Shown: positions 1-9,286 of the stretch, one piece after another
Numbering within the stretch: the first letter of the stretch is position 1
Layout of the letters: the number at the start of each line of letters is the position of its first letter
Assembly: GCF_014646915.1 (NCBI RefSeq)
Contig: NZ_BMOE01000002.1
Span: forward strand, 844 to 64,843
Direction: 5' to 3'
From: Deinococcus aquiradiocola
GTDB lineage: Bacteria > Deinococcota > Deinococci > Deinococcales > Deinococcaceae
DNA length: 64,000 bases
The notes under the pieces: model-generated
What the model was told of the DNA's origin: nothing
Databases searched by the model: none
The model's input: only the letters and a program-made list of their open reading frames with translations
Translations under genes and position numbers: made by a program

Positions 1-3000
1 CTTCACGGTGTAGCTGACCGGCGTGGTCGTTCCCGCGAAGGTGCTGACCGGCGTGAAGATCACCGTGCCGTTCGCCTGCACCGTGTACGTGCCCTCGGCG
101 TTCGTCAGGGTCTTGCCGCCGTTGCTGACGGTGCCGCCCGCCGTCAGGATCACGGAGGTGGTGTCGATGGGCAGCGTCCTGGCGGTGTCGTTCGTCGCGC
201 CTTCCAGGGCGACGGGCGTGTTCCTGGGGGTGGTCTTGCTGTCGTTCACGGCCACCGGCGGGGTGATGGCGCTGACCGTGACGGTGAGGCTGGCCGGGTT
301 GCTCGTCTGTCCGGCCGCGTCCACGAAGGTGTACAGCACCGGGTTCAGGGTGCCGGTCCGGCCGAGGGCCGGGGTGAAGTCGACGGTCCCGTCGGTCCGG
401 ATGGCGTACACGCCATCCGCGTTGGTCAGGGTCTTGCCGCCGTTGCTGACGACGCTGGTTGCGGGTTGTCCTGTCGCCGGGAAGAGCAGGCTGGTGAGGA
501 CCTTGCCGGTCCCGAGGTCGTTGTTCAGGACGGGAACGTTCACCAGGGTGCTGGGCGCGGTGGTGGCGGTGTCGCTGGTGGCGACAGGCGTCACCGTGAC
601 GGTGAGGGTGGCCGCGTTGCTGGTGGCGCCCTGGTCGTCCTGGACGGTGTAGTTGACGGGGGTGGTGGTGCCGCTGTACCCGGGGGCGGGCGTGAACGTC
701 ACGTTGCCCGTGTTGTCGAGGGTGTAGACACCCTCGCCCGGAACGGTGAGGGTGCGGTTGCCGTTGCTGAGCGTGCTGCCCGCAGGCTGCCCGGTGGCCG
801 CGAAGACCGTGCTGGCCGCGTTGACCGTGCCGGGCGCGGCGTCCGTGTCGTTACCGGTCACGCTGAACGTCTTCGCCACGCCGGCCGCCGTCGTGCCCGT
901 GTCGTTCACGGCGGTGGGCGGAACGTTGATGGCGGTGGTGACGGTGTTGCTGGTGTTGTTGCCGGTGCTGGTGTCGCTGACGGTGGTGGGCGCGGTGACG
1001 GTGGCGGTGTTGCTGAGCGATCCGGAGGCGTTGGCGGGCACGGTGCCGGTCACGGTGACGGTCACGGCCGCGTTTCTCGGGAAGGTGGCGACGCTGCCCG
1101 TCACGGTGCTGCCGCTGACGCTCGCGCTGCATCCGGCCGCGCCGCCGCTGAGGGTGCCGCAGGTGGCGGTCACGCCGGTGAGGGTGGCGGGCACGGTGTC
1201 GGCGAAGGTCGCGCCATCCGCCTTGCCGAGTCCGTTGTTCGTGACGGTGAGAGTGTACGTGACGGTCGTACCGGCCGTGACGACGGCAGGTCCGGCCTTG
1301 GTGATGCTCAGGTCGGTGGTGCGGGGGGCCAGGTCGCTGCAGGCGATCTGCGTGAACAGGGCGGAGTTGCTCGTCTTTCCGTCGAACGTCACGCCGCGCG
1401 AGGCGTTCGACGTGCCGCCCGAGAAGCCTGCCCGCAGCACGAAGCTGTTCACGTCCAGGTACACCGCGCCGAGCGCGTTGCGGGGGTCGTTGCCGTTCGG
1501 GTCGTTGTACCCCAGGTAGGTGCTGCTCTGTGCGCCGCGCGTGCCGGACGTCAGGGCGAGACGGGTGGGAGAGTTGTAGAAGACGCTGTTCGGGCCGACG
1601 TACTCCGCGTAGTCGCTGAGGGGGTTGCTGGTGGAGAGCCCGTCGATGTCGAAGGAGTACAGGAAGACGTCGATCGGTGCGGCAGGCGTGGATGTCCCGG
1701 ACAGGACGAGGTCCACGCGGTACTCGACGGACGCGCTGCCGTTCGCGGTGAGGTTGGCGCTCAGGCCGCCCTGCAGCAGGGTGGCGCTCGTGGCGCTGAC
1801 CGAGTTGACGGTCACGAGCGCGTCCATACCGGTCGCGACGTTGCTGAAACGGTACACGGCGCCCGCCGTGTTGGCCGTGCCGGACACCAGGGTGCCTGCC
1901 CCGCTGAAGTTCAGGTTGGTGGGACTGGCGTTCGTGTACGCCGAGCAGGTGCCGGTCGTGCCGCCCGGCGCGCCCGCGATGGGAGTCACGTCGCTCGCCG
2001 TGTCGTTGGTGGTGTTGCCTTCGTTGCCGCCACTGACGGTCGCCTGGTTGGTGACGCTGGTGCTGGCCGTGGGCGAGGTGGTGTCCACATCCACGGTGAC
2101 CGTGATGACGGGGTAGCTCGCCCCGGCCGCGAGGGCGTCGCTGCGGGTGCAGGTGAGGGTGCTCTTCACGCACGTCCAGCCGGTCCCGGCGATGGACACG
2201 GCGCTCAGGCCGGTGGGGAGCGTGTCCACGACGGTCACGGTGCCGCTGGTGGCGGTCACGCCGCTGTTCGTGACGGTGAGGGTGTACGTGCGCGCGAGAT
2301 CGCCTTTCGTCCAGGTGCCGGTGTGCGTCTTGGTGATGGTGAGGTCCGGTTTGGCGGTGTTGGTGAGGGTGCAGGTGATGGCGTCGCCCGCGGCGGGGGT
2401 CAGCGTGAAGCTCTGCCCTGCCCCGCTCGGCAGGACCGTGCTGGACCCGGCCGTGCTGTTGGTGCAGGTCACGGCGGTGTCGTAGTACGTGAGCGGCGAC
2501 GGGCCGGCCGCCATGACTTCCGTCAGGGTGTACGCCGTGCCGCTCAGGACCGTGACGGCGCCCGTCCCGGCCGTCGTGCCCGCTCCGCTGGTCGTGCCGC
2601 TCGCCGTGACGGCCGCGCCGTTCTTGAGCTGCACCGTGAACTGATCGGCCGCGGCCGCACGGCTGACCACGGACTTGTTCAGCGTCACGGTGGGCGCCGC
2701 CTTGATGGTCAGGCGGTAGTCTTCCACCTCACCGCTGTCGAGTCGGCCGGTCGGGGACTGCACGCCCGCCGTGTCGTAACTGGCCCGCAGGCGCACGTAG
2801 TTCGTGCCAGCGCTCAGGCCGGTCAGGCCGGTCCAGTTGAGCACCACGCTGGTCGCGCCGGACGCGAAGGCCGAGCAGGCGCGTTCGCCCGTGTCGAAGG
2901 TCCCGTTGCGCCCGAAGTCCACCCATCCGCACACCTGTCCGGACTGACTCGCGCCGCTGATCGGGACCGTCAGGCTGTATGCCGTGTCGTTGGCGGCGAG

Positions 3001-4344
3001 GGCCGGGAAGGTCGTGATGGCGTCCTCGTCCGCCCCGTCACCGTTCGTGCCGGTGTTGTCCGCCCCGGCCGCCACGGCGTTCGGACTGGGCGTGATGGCC
3101 GTCCCGCCGTTCAGAGTGCCGGTGTTGTCCGCGTCGACCGTCGCACCGAGCTTCAGGTCCCCGATCACGTGGCTCGCGGCGGCCCCCGGGTCGTAGCTCG
3201 CCGGGGCGTCCCCGAAGTCCTCGTCGACACTGACAGCCAGGTTGACGGCGTCTGCGGTCGGGCCGCTGTCGACCGTGCTGCCGGGCGGCCCGGAGTAAAG
3301 CGCGTAAGGGTAGGGGGTGTTGGTCGAAGTGGCGGCGACAACCTTCTTCGTTTCCAGGCGCACCTCGAACTGCAGCTGCGAGACGGTTCCCGTGAACCTG
3401 AAGCTTCCGCAGCCGGCGGAGGTGGTGCCGGCGGCCGGGGTGCAGGTGCCCTGGATGATGTCGTAGGTGTTCACCTGCGGGGTACCGGTGCCTGTCGCGA
3501 CCAGTGTGCCGGAACCGAAGCTCGTCACGCCGATGGACGGGGTGCCCGACACGGTGGTGACGGCGAGGTTGGTAGGAGTGCCGACCGGCGTGACCGTGAC
3601 GCCGCCCGTGAGGAGCCGCAGGCGGGTGGCCGCACCCCAGACGTCGTTGGTGCGCCGGGCGTTCCCGCCGACGCCGGTGATGTGCAGGACGGGGTTGGTG
3701 ACGGGGCGGCTGAAAGTGACGGTCAGGGTGCCGCGCAGGCAGCTGCCGGTACTGCCTGCCGCGCCGGTGGCGCCGTAACAGGTGGGGTCGTCCTTCTCGC
3801 GAACTGTCTGCGTGTTCGCGGGGTTGGTGGAGTCGGTGACGGTCTTGGTGGTGAAGCTCCCGTCCTGCTTGAGGGCGTTGGTCACGACATAGAGGCCTTC
3901 GACGTTCGCGGGTGTGAAGGTCGGAGAGAAGGCGGTGTAGCCTGCGCCCGCACGGGTGGACATGGGATCTTTCAGGGTCGTGGTCGCTCCGGAAGCGTCG
4001 CCGACATACACGGAGTTCTGGTTGTTGCCGGTGTCCTTGCTGGCCGTGACGGTCGTGACGAGCGACGACCGGAAGGTGGCGGAGGCGGTGCCGCCCGCGT
4101 AGTTGCCGGCTGTCGTCTGGTAGGTGCCGATGGTGCCGCCCCAGGTGGTGGCCGTGGCGGACGCGTCGCCCACGATCTGATATGCGCCTGCCATGCCCGT
4201 GAGCGCGAGTGTGGCGGCGGCCAGCACCGTCCGTTTCAGGAGGGCGCGGACCGCGCGTGAGGCGCCGGGCGTTCTTCGTGTCGCGGAGTGGGGCGTACCT
4301 GGACTCGTGGGTGTAGGTGCGGCTGAATGGGGGGTCGGGCTCAT
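1..4344 (-). CDS. Giant secreted surface protein with GEVED, DUF11 and CshA-type repeats (C-terminus beyond left edge)
   Basis: Open on the minus strand for 1448 codons with no stop before the left edge. ATG at 4344 has GGAGG about 8 nt upstream. After an unusually long basic N-region, residues 40-52 form a hydrophobic signal segment ending in AGA (54). About 55-370 is an adhesin-like beta region. About 370-546 is a GEVED domain (DEDFGDAPASYD at the start, SGEVEDYRLTI at the end). DUF11-like repeats start near 665 and 1006 (DLTITKT, DLSITKAG). From about 1130 there are three CshA-type repeats (VSNGGKTLTNAEG, FTPVSTFAGTTTPVSYTV). Thr, Val and Gly dominate, as in stalk-like surface proteins. 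It is probably exported and cell-surface attached; the anchor is not in the window. The role (adhesion or envelope layer) is inferred. It is divergent from the lacI operon. Confidence 0.85.
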   Translation of the reverse strand, partial: MSPTPHSAAPTPTSPGTPHSATRRTPGASRAVRALLKRTVLAAATLALTGMAGAYQIVGDASATATTWGGTIGTYQTTAGNYAGGTASATFRSSLVTTVTASKDTGNNQNSVYVGDASGATTTLKDPMSTRAGAGYTAFSPTFTPANVEGLYVVTNALKQDGSFTTKTVTDSTNPANTQTVREKDDPTCYGATGAAGSTGSCLRGTLTVTFSRPVTNPVLHITGVGGNARRTNDVWGAATRLRLLTGGVTVTPVGTPTNLAVTTVSGTPSIGVTSFGSGTLVATGTGTPQVNTYDIIQGTCTPAAGTTSAGCGSFRFTGTVSQLQFEVRLETKKVVAATSTNTPYPYALYSGPPGSTVDSGPTADAVNLAVSVDEDFGDAPASYDPGAAASHVIGDLKLGATVDADNTGTLNGGTAITPSPNAVAAGADNTGTNGDGADEDAITTFPALAANDTAYSLTVPISGASQSGQVCGWVDFGRNGTFDTGERACSAFASGATSVVLNWTGLTGLSAGTNYVRLRASYDTAGVQSPTGRLDSGEVEDYRLTIKAAPTVTLNKSVVSRAAAADQFTVQLKNGAAVTASGTTSGAGTTAGTGAVTVLSGTAYTLTEVMAAGPSPLTYYDTAVTCTNSTAGSSTVLPSGAGQSFTLTPAAGDAITCTLTNTAKPDLTITKTHTGTWTKGDLARTYTLTVTNSGVTATSGTVTVVDTLPTGLSAVSIAGTGWTCVKSTLTCTRSDALAAGASYPVITVTVDVDTTSPTASTSVTNQATVSGGNEGNTTNDTASDVTPIAGAPGGTTGTCSAYTNASPTNLNFSGAGTLVSGTANTAGAVYRFSNVATGMDALVTVNSVSATSATLLQGGLSANLTANGSASVEYRVDLVLSGTSTPAAPIDVFLYSFDIDGLSTSNPLSDYAEYVGPNSVFYNSPTRLALTSGTRGAQSSTYLGYNDPNGNDPRNALGAVYLDVNSFVLRAGFSGGTSNASRGVTFDGKTSNSALFTQIACSDLAPRTTDLSITKAGPAVVTAGTTVTYTLTVTNNGLGKADGATFADTVPATLTGVTATCGTLSGGAAGCSASVSGSTVTGSVATFPRNAAVTVTVTGTVPANASGSLSNTATVTAPTTVSDTSTGNNTSNTVTTAINVPPTAVNDTGTTAAGVAKTFSVTGNDTDAAPGTVNAASTVFAATGQPAGSTLSNGNRTLTVPGEGVYTLDNTGNVTFTPAPGYSGTTTPVNYTVQDDQGATSNAATLTVTVTPVATSDTATTAPSTLVNVPVLNNDLGTGKVLTSLLFPATGQPATSVVSNGGKTLTNADGVYAIRTDGTVDFTPALGRTGTLNPVLYTFVDAAGQTSNPASLTVTVSAITPPVAVNDSKTTPRNTPVALEGATNDTARTLPIDTTSVILTAGGTVSNGGKTLTNAEGTYTVQANGTVIFTPVSTFAGTTTPVSYTVK

Positions 4345-4561
4345 GGTCGCCTCCGTCCGGGGATGTCTGGTGTCGGGTGGGTGGTGCTTGCGGCCGGGGT
4401 GCGCCGCCGAGATCCGTGGGAGGTCGTCGGCCTGCCGCGCGTGCGCGGGAAAAGGGCCAAGTGTCCTGCAGAGATCATTACCGTCCGCTTCTTTCAGGAT
4501 CCTGACTCGGGCATGTATGTGTAGGGGGTGAGCCTGCCAGGGCACTGTGCACCTGGAGGCG

Positions 4562-4590
4562 TTGACGGGGGCGGGGACGGGTGTTACAGT
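4562..4590 (+). promoter_or_regulatory. Promoter of the LacI/pectin operon
   Basis: A -35 box TTGACG (4562-4567), a 17-bp spacer and a -10 box TACAGT (4585-4590) form a near-consensus sigma-70-type promoter directed at the lacI-type gene. The palindromic operator begins at the next base, so a bound repressor would cover the transcription start. Confidence 0.75.
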
Positions 4591-4610
4591 TTGGGTAATC
4601 GTTAACCCAA
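4591..4610. promoter_or_regulatory. LacI-family operator
   Basis: TTGGGTAATCGTTAACCCAA is a 20-bp imperfect palindrome with perfect 6-bp arms (TTGGGT/ACCCAA) and the central CG typical of LacI-family sites. It lies directly after the -10 box and 38 bp before the regulator start. It is most likely bound by the LacI protein encoded just downstream (autoregulation of the whole operon). Confidence 0.75.
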
Positions 4611-4648
4611 CCGTTCGGGGGGCCTGGGCCGCCCCGACAGGAGCCCCC

Positions 4649-5662
4649 ATGACTTCACGCGTCACCATCGCGGACGTCGCCCGTCTCGCTGGCGTGTCCG
4701 CCGTCACCGTGTCCAAAACACTGAACAACACCGGACGCATCTCAGACGACACCCGTGCGCGTGTCCTCCGGGCCGTCCAGGACCTCGGCTATATCGCCAA
4801 TCCCGCCGCCCGCAGCCTGCGCGGCGCGCGGAGCAACCTGATCGGCATGGTGATCCCCGAACTCATGAGTCCGTACTTCGCGGAACTCGCCCGCGCCGCC
4901 GCCGAATCGGCCGGCGAGGCAGGCCTCGACCTGGGCGTCTTCACCACCAGCCGCGACCCTGCACGCGAACGGCAACGCGTGGCCGCCCTCACGGGCGGCA
5001 TGGCGGACGGCGTGATCATCGTGGTCCCCACCGACGACGCCGCTCACCTCGCCATCCTCGAGAAGAGCCGCACGCCCATCGTGCTCATCAGTCACTTCGG
5101 CGCGAAGACCGACCTCCCGAACGTCCGCGCCGACTCGTACCACGGCGCATGCGCCGCCACCCGACATCTGCTCGGCCTGGGACACACCCGCATCGGGTTC
5201 GTGGCGGGCGCGGTGGAGTCCACGCAGGCGCAGGAACGACTGCGCGCGTACCGGGACACCATGCGTGAACGCGGGCTGCTGGACCCCGAACTGATCCGCC
5301 CCGGCAACTTCACGCAGCGGCGCGGCTTCACGGCCACGCACGAACTGCTGGCCCTGAAGGAAGCGCCCACTGCCATCTTCGCGTCCAGCGACGCCACGGC
5401 CTTCGGTGCGCTCGACGCCGTCAAGGACCGGGGCCTGCGCGTCCCGCAGGACATCAGCGTCGTCGGCTTCGACGACATCGCCACCGCCAGCCAGAGCCAC
5501 CCGGCCCTCACCACCGTCCGTCACCCCATCCGTCAGATGAGCGAGCAGGCCCTGAACCTCCTCGCGTCCGCCTTCCAGGGGCAGGACGTTCGCGGCACGC
5601 AGCTCGACCACCACAGCGAACTCGTGATCCGCGACAGCACCGCGCCCCCCCGCACGACCTGA
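4649..5662 (+). CDS. LacI-family transcriptional regulator of the pectin operon
   Basis: 337 residues, the usual LacI length. ATG at 4649 follows AGGAG; it is preferred over upstream in-frame starts because the helix-turn-helix ([22 protein letters not shown]) begins at residue 5. The hinge helix is near residues 48-57 (NPAARSLRG), followed by a periplasmic-binding-protein-like effector domain ([13 protein letters not shown] to VVGFDDIA). It is the first gene of a run of ten co-directional genes for importing and degrading oligogalacturonides, so the inducer is probably a pathway intermediate such as KDG or a ketouronate (inference). It probably represses its own promoter through the palindrome at 4591-4610. 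Confidence 0.9.
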   Translation: MTSRVTIADVARLAGVSAVTVSKTLNNTGRISDDTRARVLRAVQDLGYIANPAARSLRGARSNLIGMVIPELMSPYFAELARAAAESAGEAGLDLGVFTTSRDPARERQRVAALTGGMADGVIIVVPTDDAAHLAILEKSRTPIVLISHFGAKTDLPNVRADSYHGACAATRHLLGLGHTRIGFVAGAVESTQAQERLRAYRDTMRERGLLDPELIRPGNFTQRRGFTATHELLALKEAPTAIFASSDATAFGALDAVKDRGLRVPQDISVVGFDDIATASQSHPALTTVRHPIRQMSEQALNLLASAFQGQDVRGTQLDHHSELVIRDSTAPPRTT

Positions 5663-5841
5663 CCCCACCCGGCAGCGTGGAGGACACCTCCGCGCCGCGT
5701 TCCGAATCCCGGCCCCGCGTTTTCCCGCACGCCCCCCCTGCCCGCCCCGTCACGGCCGGCCACACTCCACCTCACCCGCCTGCCGCCGGAGCCCGCCAGC
5801 ACCGGTGATGGGCCCTCACGTCCCCACAGGAGGCCCCACCC

Positions 5842-6795
5842 ATGACAGACGTGCTCCACCCCTCCCCCACCGCCGCACGCGCGACCGCGAGGCAACGCGG
5901 CCTGCAGCGCGCCTGGCGGCACCGGGGCCTGTACCTGATGCTACTGCCGGGCCTCGTCTGGTTCGTGGTCTTCCGGTACTGGCCGCTCTGGAACGCCCAG
6001 ATCGCCTTCAAGGACTTCCAGCCGGTCCAGGGTATCCTGCACAGCCCCTGGGTGGGCCTGGGCAACTTCACGCAGTTCTTCCACTCGTACTACTTCACGC
6101 AGCTCATGACGAACACGCTTCTCATCTCCTTCGCGAAACTGCTGATCGGCCTGCCGCCCGCCATCGTGCTCGCCGTCGCCATCCACGAGAGTACCCGGGG
6201 GCGCCTGGCACGCTTCACGCAGACCGTCACGTACCTCCCGCACTTCCTGTCGTGGGTGATCGTGTTCGGCATTCTGCTCGCCATGCTGTCCCCCAGCAGC
6301 GGCCTCGTGAACCGGGGCCTGCAGGCGACCGGGCTGGACCCCGTGAACTTCCTGACGGACCCCGGCAGGTTCCGGTTCGTCGTGATTTTCAGCGACATCT
6401 GGAAAGAGACCGGGTGGAGCGCCATCCTGTTCCTCGCGGCCCTGATCGGCATCAGCCCCTCGCTGTACGAGGCGGCCGAGGTGGACGGCGCGACCCGCTG
6501 GCAGCGCATCCGGCACATCTCGCTGCCCGGCATGCTGGACGTGATCGTGCTCGTGACCCTGCTGCGCCTGGGGCACATCCTGGACGCCGGGTTCTACCAG
6601 ATCTACGTGCTGTACTCGCTGCCGGTGTACTCGGTGGCGGACGTGATCGACACGTGGGTGTACCGGCAGGGCATTCAGAACTTCCAGTTCTCTCTCGCGA
6701 CCGCCGTGGGGCTCTTCAAGGGCCTGATCGGCCTGCTGATGATCGTGGTCGCGAACCGCGTCGCCCGCCGCTACGCCGGCCAGGGCCTGTACTGA
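5842..6795 (+). CDS. lplB: Carbohydrate ABC transporter permease (LplB type)
   Basis: 317-residue inner-membrane permease with six hydrophobic segments. The first is LYLMLLPGLVWFVVFRYWPLWN near 30-50, typical of the LplB/COG4209 branch that imports oligosaccharides. The EAA loop that contacts the ATPase is visible as YEAAEVDGATRWQRIRHISLP near 210-230. ATG is preceded by AGGAGG. The second permease follows after 9 bp. No ATPase gene lies in this operon, so a shared MsmX-like ATPase encoded elsewhere is probably used (inference). The likely substrate is oligogalacturonide, from the downstream genes. The 179-bp gap from lacI shows no obvious second operator. Confidence 0.88.
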   Translation: MTDVLHPSPTAARATARQRGLQRAWRHRGLYLMLLPGLVWFVVFRYWPLWNAQIAFKDFQPVQGILHSPWVGLGNFTQFFHSYYFTQLMTNTLLISFAKLLIGLPPAIVLAVAIHESTRGRLARFTQTVTYLPHFLSWVIVFGILLAMLSPSSGLVNRGLQATGLDPVNFLTDPGRFRFVVIFSDIWKETGWSAILFLAALIGISPSLYEAAEVDGATRWQRIRHISLPGMLDVIVLVTLLRLGHILDAGFYQIYVLYSLPVYSVADVIDTWVYRQGIQNFQFSLATAVGLFKGLIGLLMIVVANRVARRYAGQGLY

Positions 6796-6804
6796 GGTGC
6801 CTGC

Positions 6805-7665
6805 ATGACCAGAATCCGCCGCAGAGGTGACGCCGCCTTCGACCGCAGCGTGAACGCCTTCCTGATCACCGTGCTGCTCGTGACGCTCCTCCCACTCGTG
6901 TACGTCGTGTCGGTCAGTCTCACACCCCTCGGCGAGACGAACACTCTCCTCCCCTTGCGCGTGTCGCTGAACGCCTACGCCGAGCTGCTCAAACAGCCCG
7001 CGCTGCTGCGTGCCCTGGGCGTCAGCGTGTTCCTGACGGTGACGGGTGTGCTGCTCAGCATGCTGCTGACCGTCGCGACAGCGTACCCGCTCTCCCGCGC
7101 GGACCTGCCGGGCCGCAAGTTCCTGACCGGCATGATCCTGTTCACGTTCCTGTTCAACGCCGGGCTGATCCCACTGTACCTGGTGGTGCGGGACCTGCAC
7201 CTGGTGGACACGTACTGGGCGCTCCTCCTGCACGGCGCCGTCAGTGTCTACAACCTGCTCGTCATGAAGAACTTCTTCCAGAACCTTCCCGAGAGCCTCG
7301 AAGAGGCCGCGAAGATCGACGGGGCGAACGACCTGCAGGTGCTGTGGCACATCGTGCTGCCGCTCTCCAAACCGATCCTGCTGACCGTCGGGCTGTTCTA
7401 CGCCGTCACGCAGTGGAACAGCTTCTTCGAACCGCTGCTGTACCTGTCGGACAGCAAGATGATGCCGCTCCCCGTCGTGCTGCGCGACATCCTGACGGGC
7501 CTGAACTCCGCCGATTACGTCGACGCGGCCGCCACCACCACCGCCCCGCCGGACGCCCTGAAAATGGCGGCCGTGGTCCTGACGACCCTGCCGATGCTGC
7601 TCGTGTACCCGTGGATTCAGCGGTACTTCACGTCCGGCACCCTGTCCGGAGGTGTCAAGGGATGA
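6805..7665 (+). CDS. lplC: Carbohydrate ABC transporter permease (LplC/YtcP type)
   Basis: 286-residue partner permease of the MalG/LplC family. The N-terminal membrane segment is near residues 15-35 (FLITVLLVTLLPLVYVVSVSL). The EAA motif is LEEAAKIDGANDLQVLWHIVLP near 170-190. The C-terminus PWIQRYFTSGTLSGGVKG is characteristic of this branch. It starts 9 bp after the first permease and forms a heterodimeric channel with it. The binding-protein gene follows after 70 bp. Confidence 0.88.
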   Translation: MTRIRRRGDAAFDRSVNAFLITVLLVTLLPLVYVVSVSLTPLGETNTLLPLRVSLNAYAELLKQPALLRALGVSVFLTVTGVLLSMLLTVATAYPLSRADLPGRKFLTGMILFTFLFNAGLIPLYLVVRDLHLVDTYWALLLHGAVSVYNLLVMKNFFQNLPESLEEAAKIDGANDLQVLWHIVLPLSKPILLTVGLFYAVTQWNSFFEPLLYLSDSKMMPLPVVLRDILTGLNSADYVDAAATTTAPPDALKMAAVVLTTLPMLLVYPWIQRYFTSGTLSGGVKG

Positions 7666-7735
7666 CCTGACGCTCCTCGCCCGCACCGCACCCACCGCCC
7701 CGGCCCGCCGCCCCCCGTCCTGCAAGGAGAGCATC

Positions 7736-9277
7736 ATGACCCGTACCCTGCACGCCCTCACCGTCCTCGTCTCGCTCGGCAGTGCCGTTCTCGGTCAGGC
7801 CGCCGCGCAGTCCGCCGACCTGAACGTCACCCTGTACGCCGCGAACCCCGAAGCGCCCGCCCCCGGCAGCGGCTGGGAGACGGCGGACCTCATCCGGGCC
7901 GCGTCCGGCGCGAACCTGAAATTCACCATGATCCCCACCGGCGCGGACGGTGACAACAAGATCGGCGCGCTCGCCGCCGCCAACAGCCTGCCCGACCTGT
8001 TCGAGATCCGCAACCGCACCCTCTTCTACCAGCTGATCCGCCAGGGGCAGATCGCGCCCGTCGGGCCGCTTCTCACACTGATGCCGCAACGCACCCGCGC
8101 CCGCTACAGCAGCACCACCCGTAACGGCCTCGTGAACGAGAACGGCCAGATGTACGGCCTGCAGGAACCCGCCGCGCTCAGCCGCCAGTACGGCATCATG
8201 GTGCGTCAGGACTGGCTCGACAGGCTGAACCTCAGGGCACCCACCACCCTGGAGGACTTCCTGAACGTCGCGCGCGCCTTCACGGAACGCGACCCGGACG
8301 GCAACGGCCGCAAGGACACCTACGGGTACTGCGGCGTGATCGACTTCGACAACTCAGGCATCTTCCCGAGCCTCGGGCTGGGCAACCACTTCCAGTGGAT
8401 CTACGGCGCGTACGGCGTGCCCGGCACCTGGAACTACCGCAACGGCACCGCCTTCGCCGCGAACCTCCGCAGCCCCGCCTACCGGCAGGCGACCGAGTAC
8501 GTCCGGAAGCTCGTGGACGCGCGCGTCATGGACCCCGACTGGGCCACCATGAAACGCAGCGACCTGCGCAACCGCTGGCAGCAGGGCCGCTGCGGCATGT
8601 TCTTCGAGAGCGTCGGCGGCTTCAACGCGGGCTTCAAGAACTTCGACGCCAACAACCCCAGGGGCGACGCGACCTTCATCGCCGCGCCCACCGGTCCAGG
8701 CAACCACCGCTCCATGGGCACGTACGCGAACGCGGGCACGCTGCTCGTCGTGTCCAGGAAGGCCATGGACGCCGGCAAGGGACAGGCCATCGCGAAACTG
8801 CTGGAATGGGCGAACAGCGGTCCCGGATACATGCAGCTCGTGTTCGGCACGAAGGGCCTGGACTACACGCTCGTGAAGGGCGTCCCGACCGTCACGAACC
8901 GCAACGCCACCGAACGCCTCACCGACACGCAGCTCAAGTACCTGTCCCTGAACGGCTCCACGCAAGAACTCAAGGCCCGCTACGCCACCGCGCGCTACAG
9001 CGACGGGCGCAGCGTGAGCCTGTCGGACCTGCTGGCGTTCACGCAGCGCCGCAACAACTGGATCGACCGCAGCGGCGACCTCGTCGTGCCCGCCGCGCCG
9101 AACCAGGCGGACATCGACCGGTACGTGTCGGAATCGCTGGTGCAGTTCGTGCTGGGGCAGCGGCCCCTGAACGACAGCAGCTGGAAGTCATTCCAGGACG
9201 GCCTGAACGGCCTGAACTTCACGGCGTACGAGAAGAACGCCGCCGCCGCCCTCCGGGCGAACGGCTACCTCAAGTAA
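7736..9277 (+). CDS. Extracellular solute-binding protein of the oligogalacturonide importer
   Basis: 513 residues, long as in LplA/COG1653-type binding proteins of LplB/LplC systems. ATG at 7736 follows AAGGAG; in-frame sequence further upstream looks non-coding. A signal peptide is visible (TLHALTVLVSLGSAVLGQAAAQ, cleavage near residue 24). A DPDGNGRKDTYGY segment near 185 is a calcium-loop-like motif common in this family. Aromatic residues are abundant, fitting sugar stacking. It delivers substrate to the two permeases just upstream. Uronate specificity is inferred from context only. Confidence 0.88.
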   Translation: MTRTLHALTVLVSLGSAVLGQAAAQSADLNVTLYAANPEAPAPGSGWETADLIRAASGANLKFTMIPTGADGDNKIGALAAANSLPDLFEIRNRTLFYQLIRQGQIAPVGPLLTLMPQRTRARYSSTTRNGLVNENGQMYGLQEPAALSRQYGIMVRQDWLDRLNLRAPTTLEDFLNVARAFTERDPDGNGRKDTYGYCGVIDFDNSGIFPSLGLGNHFQWIYGAYGVPGTWNYRNGTAFAANLRSPAYRQATEYVRKLVDARVMDPDWATMKRSDLRNRWQQGRCGMFFESVGGFNAGFKNFDANNPRGDATFIAAPTGPGNHRSMGTYANAGTLLVVSRKAMDAGKGQAIAKLLEWANSGPGYMQLVFGTKGLDYTLVKGVPTVTNRNATERLTDTQLKYLSLNGSTQELKARYATARYSDGRSVSLSDLLAFTQRRNNWIDRSGDLVVPAAPNQADIDRYVSESLVQFVLGQRPLNDSSWKSFQDGLNGLNFTAYEKNAAAALRANGYLK

Positions 9278-9286
9278 AGGACGACC

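Noticed and set aside
851..2173. 440-residue minus-strand frame rich in His, Arg and Gln
   Set aside because: A different minus-strand frame of the same surface-protein gene; the composition is typical of out-of-frame GC-rich DNA.
466..4260. 1264-residue frame on the plus strand
   Set aside because: Arg/Gly/Val-rich composition without domains; it is the antisense shadow of the surface protein, whose minus-strand frame is fully open and rich in known repeats.
5941..7761. 606-residue minus-strand frame opposite the sugar permeases
   Set aside because: No family signature, His/Gln/Val/Arg bias, and it runs antisense to two clear permease genes.
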